DNA of 64,000 bases from Grifola frondosa (lineage: Eukaryota; Basidiomycota; Agaricomycetes; Polyporales; Grifolaceae): contig LUGG01000005.1 of the NCBI GenBank assembly GCA_001683735.1, forward strand, positions 1,798,001-1,862,000, read 5' to 3'. Each line of letters opens with the position of its first letter. Within the stretch, counting starts at the first letter, position 1. Positions 63,611 to 64,000 of the stretch are shown here, in pieces. Both the position numbers and the translations under genes were made by a program. The notes under the pieces were generated by a model, which saw nothing but the letters and a program-made list of their open reading frames with translations, was not told the origin of the DNA and made no database searches.

Positions 63611-64000
63611 TGTCGTGCACCAATCTGGATTGGTACTCGGACATGGCAATTTCATTGACCAGTGTCTGCACTACCCACACACGTGAAAGCATGCAGGGAA
63701 TGAAACGATAGCATGGAATTGGGCAGCCCAGACAGCGACTGGATGACAGGAGCATTGAAGCCGGATAATGACTATGTGCATTCCGATCACACACGGTCAT
63801 TTTCCCAGGAGACATTCGATTGTGGCAGCAGCAGTTGCAGGGAGTCTAGGGACAGTCAAGAAGGTCAAGGTCATAATACATCACGGCTTATCCCCTTTCT
63901 TCCCTTTCCTTATCTGTCACATTCATCTCCCATCACATATTGCACTTCGCTCAGTTCACCTCTTGTAATCAGAATTGTGTCAGCAAAGACGTACTGTGGT
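63611..64000 (+). repeat. E3 3' LTR (LTR-B), truncated by the window end
   Basis: 390 bp visible. It differs from the 5' LTR by about four changes (for example 63703 G to A, single-base losses near 63738 and 63776, and C to T near 63916). Confidence 0.88.

Larger units (their letters stand above)
50508..64000 (+). mobile_element. E3: giant Gypsy-type element lacking pol, 3' end outside window
   Basis: The 5' LTR-B (50508-52276) and the start of the 3' LTR (63611 on) bound an internal region with the same primer site, gag, double-protease ORF, antisense cargo, internal TATA and small ORF as E2. Where E2 has RT-RNase H-integrase, E3 has a truncated LTR-A fragment (62791-~63505) and then the polypurine tract. 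As read it is non-autonomous and would depend on RT and integrase from an E2-like partner. The target duplication cannot be checked because the 3' end is cut off. Confidence 0.85.

Noticed and set aside
1..64000. CRISPR arrays, rRNA genes, prokaryotic operons
   Set aside because: No regularly spaced identical direct repeats, no rRNA-like conserved blocks, and all gene structures are intron-bearing fungal or retroelement type.

Overview
The window looks like a repeat-dense piece of a basidiomycete (probably agaricomycete) genome. Host-type genes are small, rich in 50-60 nt introns and of basidiomycete-restricted type (DUF6533 membrane proteins; fungal-specific transcription-factor regions). 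The mobile elements are a Plavaka-type CACTA-like DNA transposon, a chromodomain Gypsy element, and two very large Gypsy relatives. No rRNA, intact tRNA, CRISPR array or prokaryotic feature was seen. The host framework is a tandem array of a divergent gene pair. Each unit has a minus-strand relic of a fungal-specific transcription-factor gene (copies A ~110-1523, B ~5918-7540, C ~8493-10246) followed by a plus-strand DUF6533 gene (3393-5067 and 48199-49872). Unit B kept only the start of the spacer. Unit C was split when a transposon landed between its two genes. The insertions form a readable stack. (1) A Plavaka transposon (10348-46413; TIR TGTCGGAA..., TT target duplication; ~8.0 kb once nested elements are subtracted) sits in unit C. 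It carries a minus-strand multi-exon transposase gene, a second minus-strand gene resembling DUF6698 proteins, and a plus-strand passenger region made of ~174-bp repeats. (2) A 7.2-kb chromovirus-type Gypsy element, E1 (12525-38864, TSD AGCAT), lies in the last exon of the second Plavaka gene. (3) A 19.2-kb Gypsy element, E2 (16383-35547, TSD CCGT), lies in the pol gene of E1. (4) A solo LTR of the E3 family (42853-44607, minus, TSD ACGC) lies in an exon of the Plavaka transposase. (5) A related giant element, E3 (50508 to beyond the window end), lies downstream of the second DUF6533 gene. Removing each insertion restores the host reading frame across the E1, E2 and solo-LTR junctions. E2 and E3 are the most unusual objects here. 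Both have ~2-kb LTRs and a gag-protease polyprotein with two retropepsin-like DTG domains. After it comes a several-kb central cargo block, largely GC-rich, that contains spliced antisense exons conserved between the two elements. An extra copy of the polypurine-tract motif lies inside the cargo. A separate TATA promoter and a small basic ORF precede the position of pol. The E2-type LTR also encodes a 147-residue protein behind its own TATA box, and the ORF is intact in all three copies seen. LTR promoters carry heat-shock-like and TGAGTCA motifs. The cargo of E3 holds a dense cluster of GACGCGTC palindromes. E3 lacks pol; a piece of E2-type LTR stands in its place. Many genes are broken by single-nucleotide indels, and LTR pairs also differ mostly by such indels. 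Assembly error is therefore a real alternative to genetic decay for many of the frameshifts.
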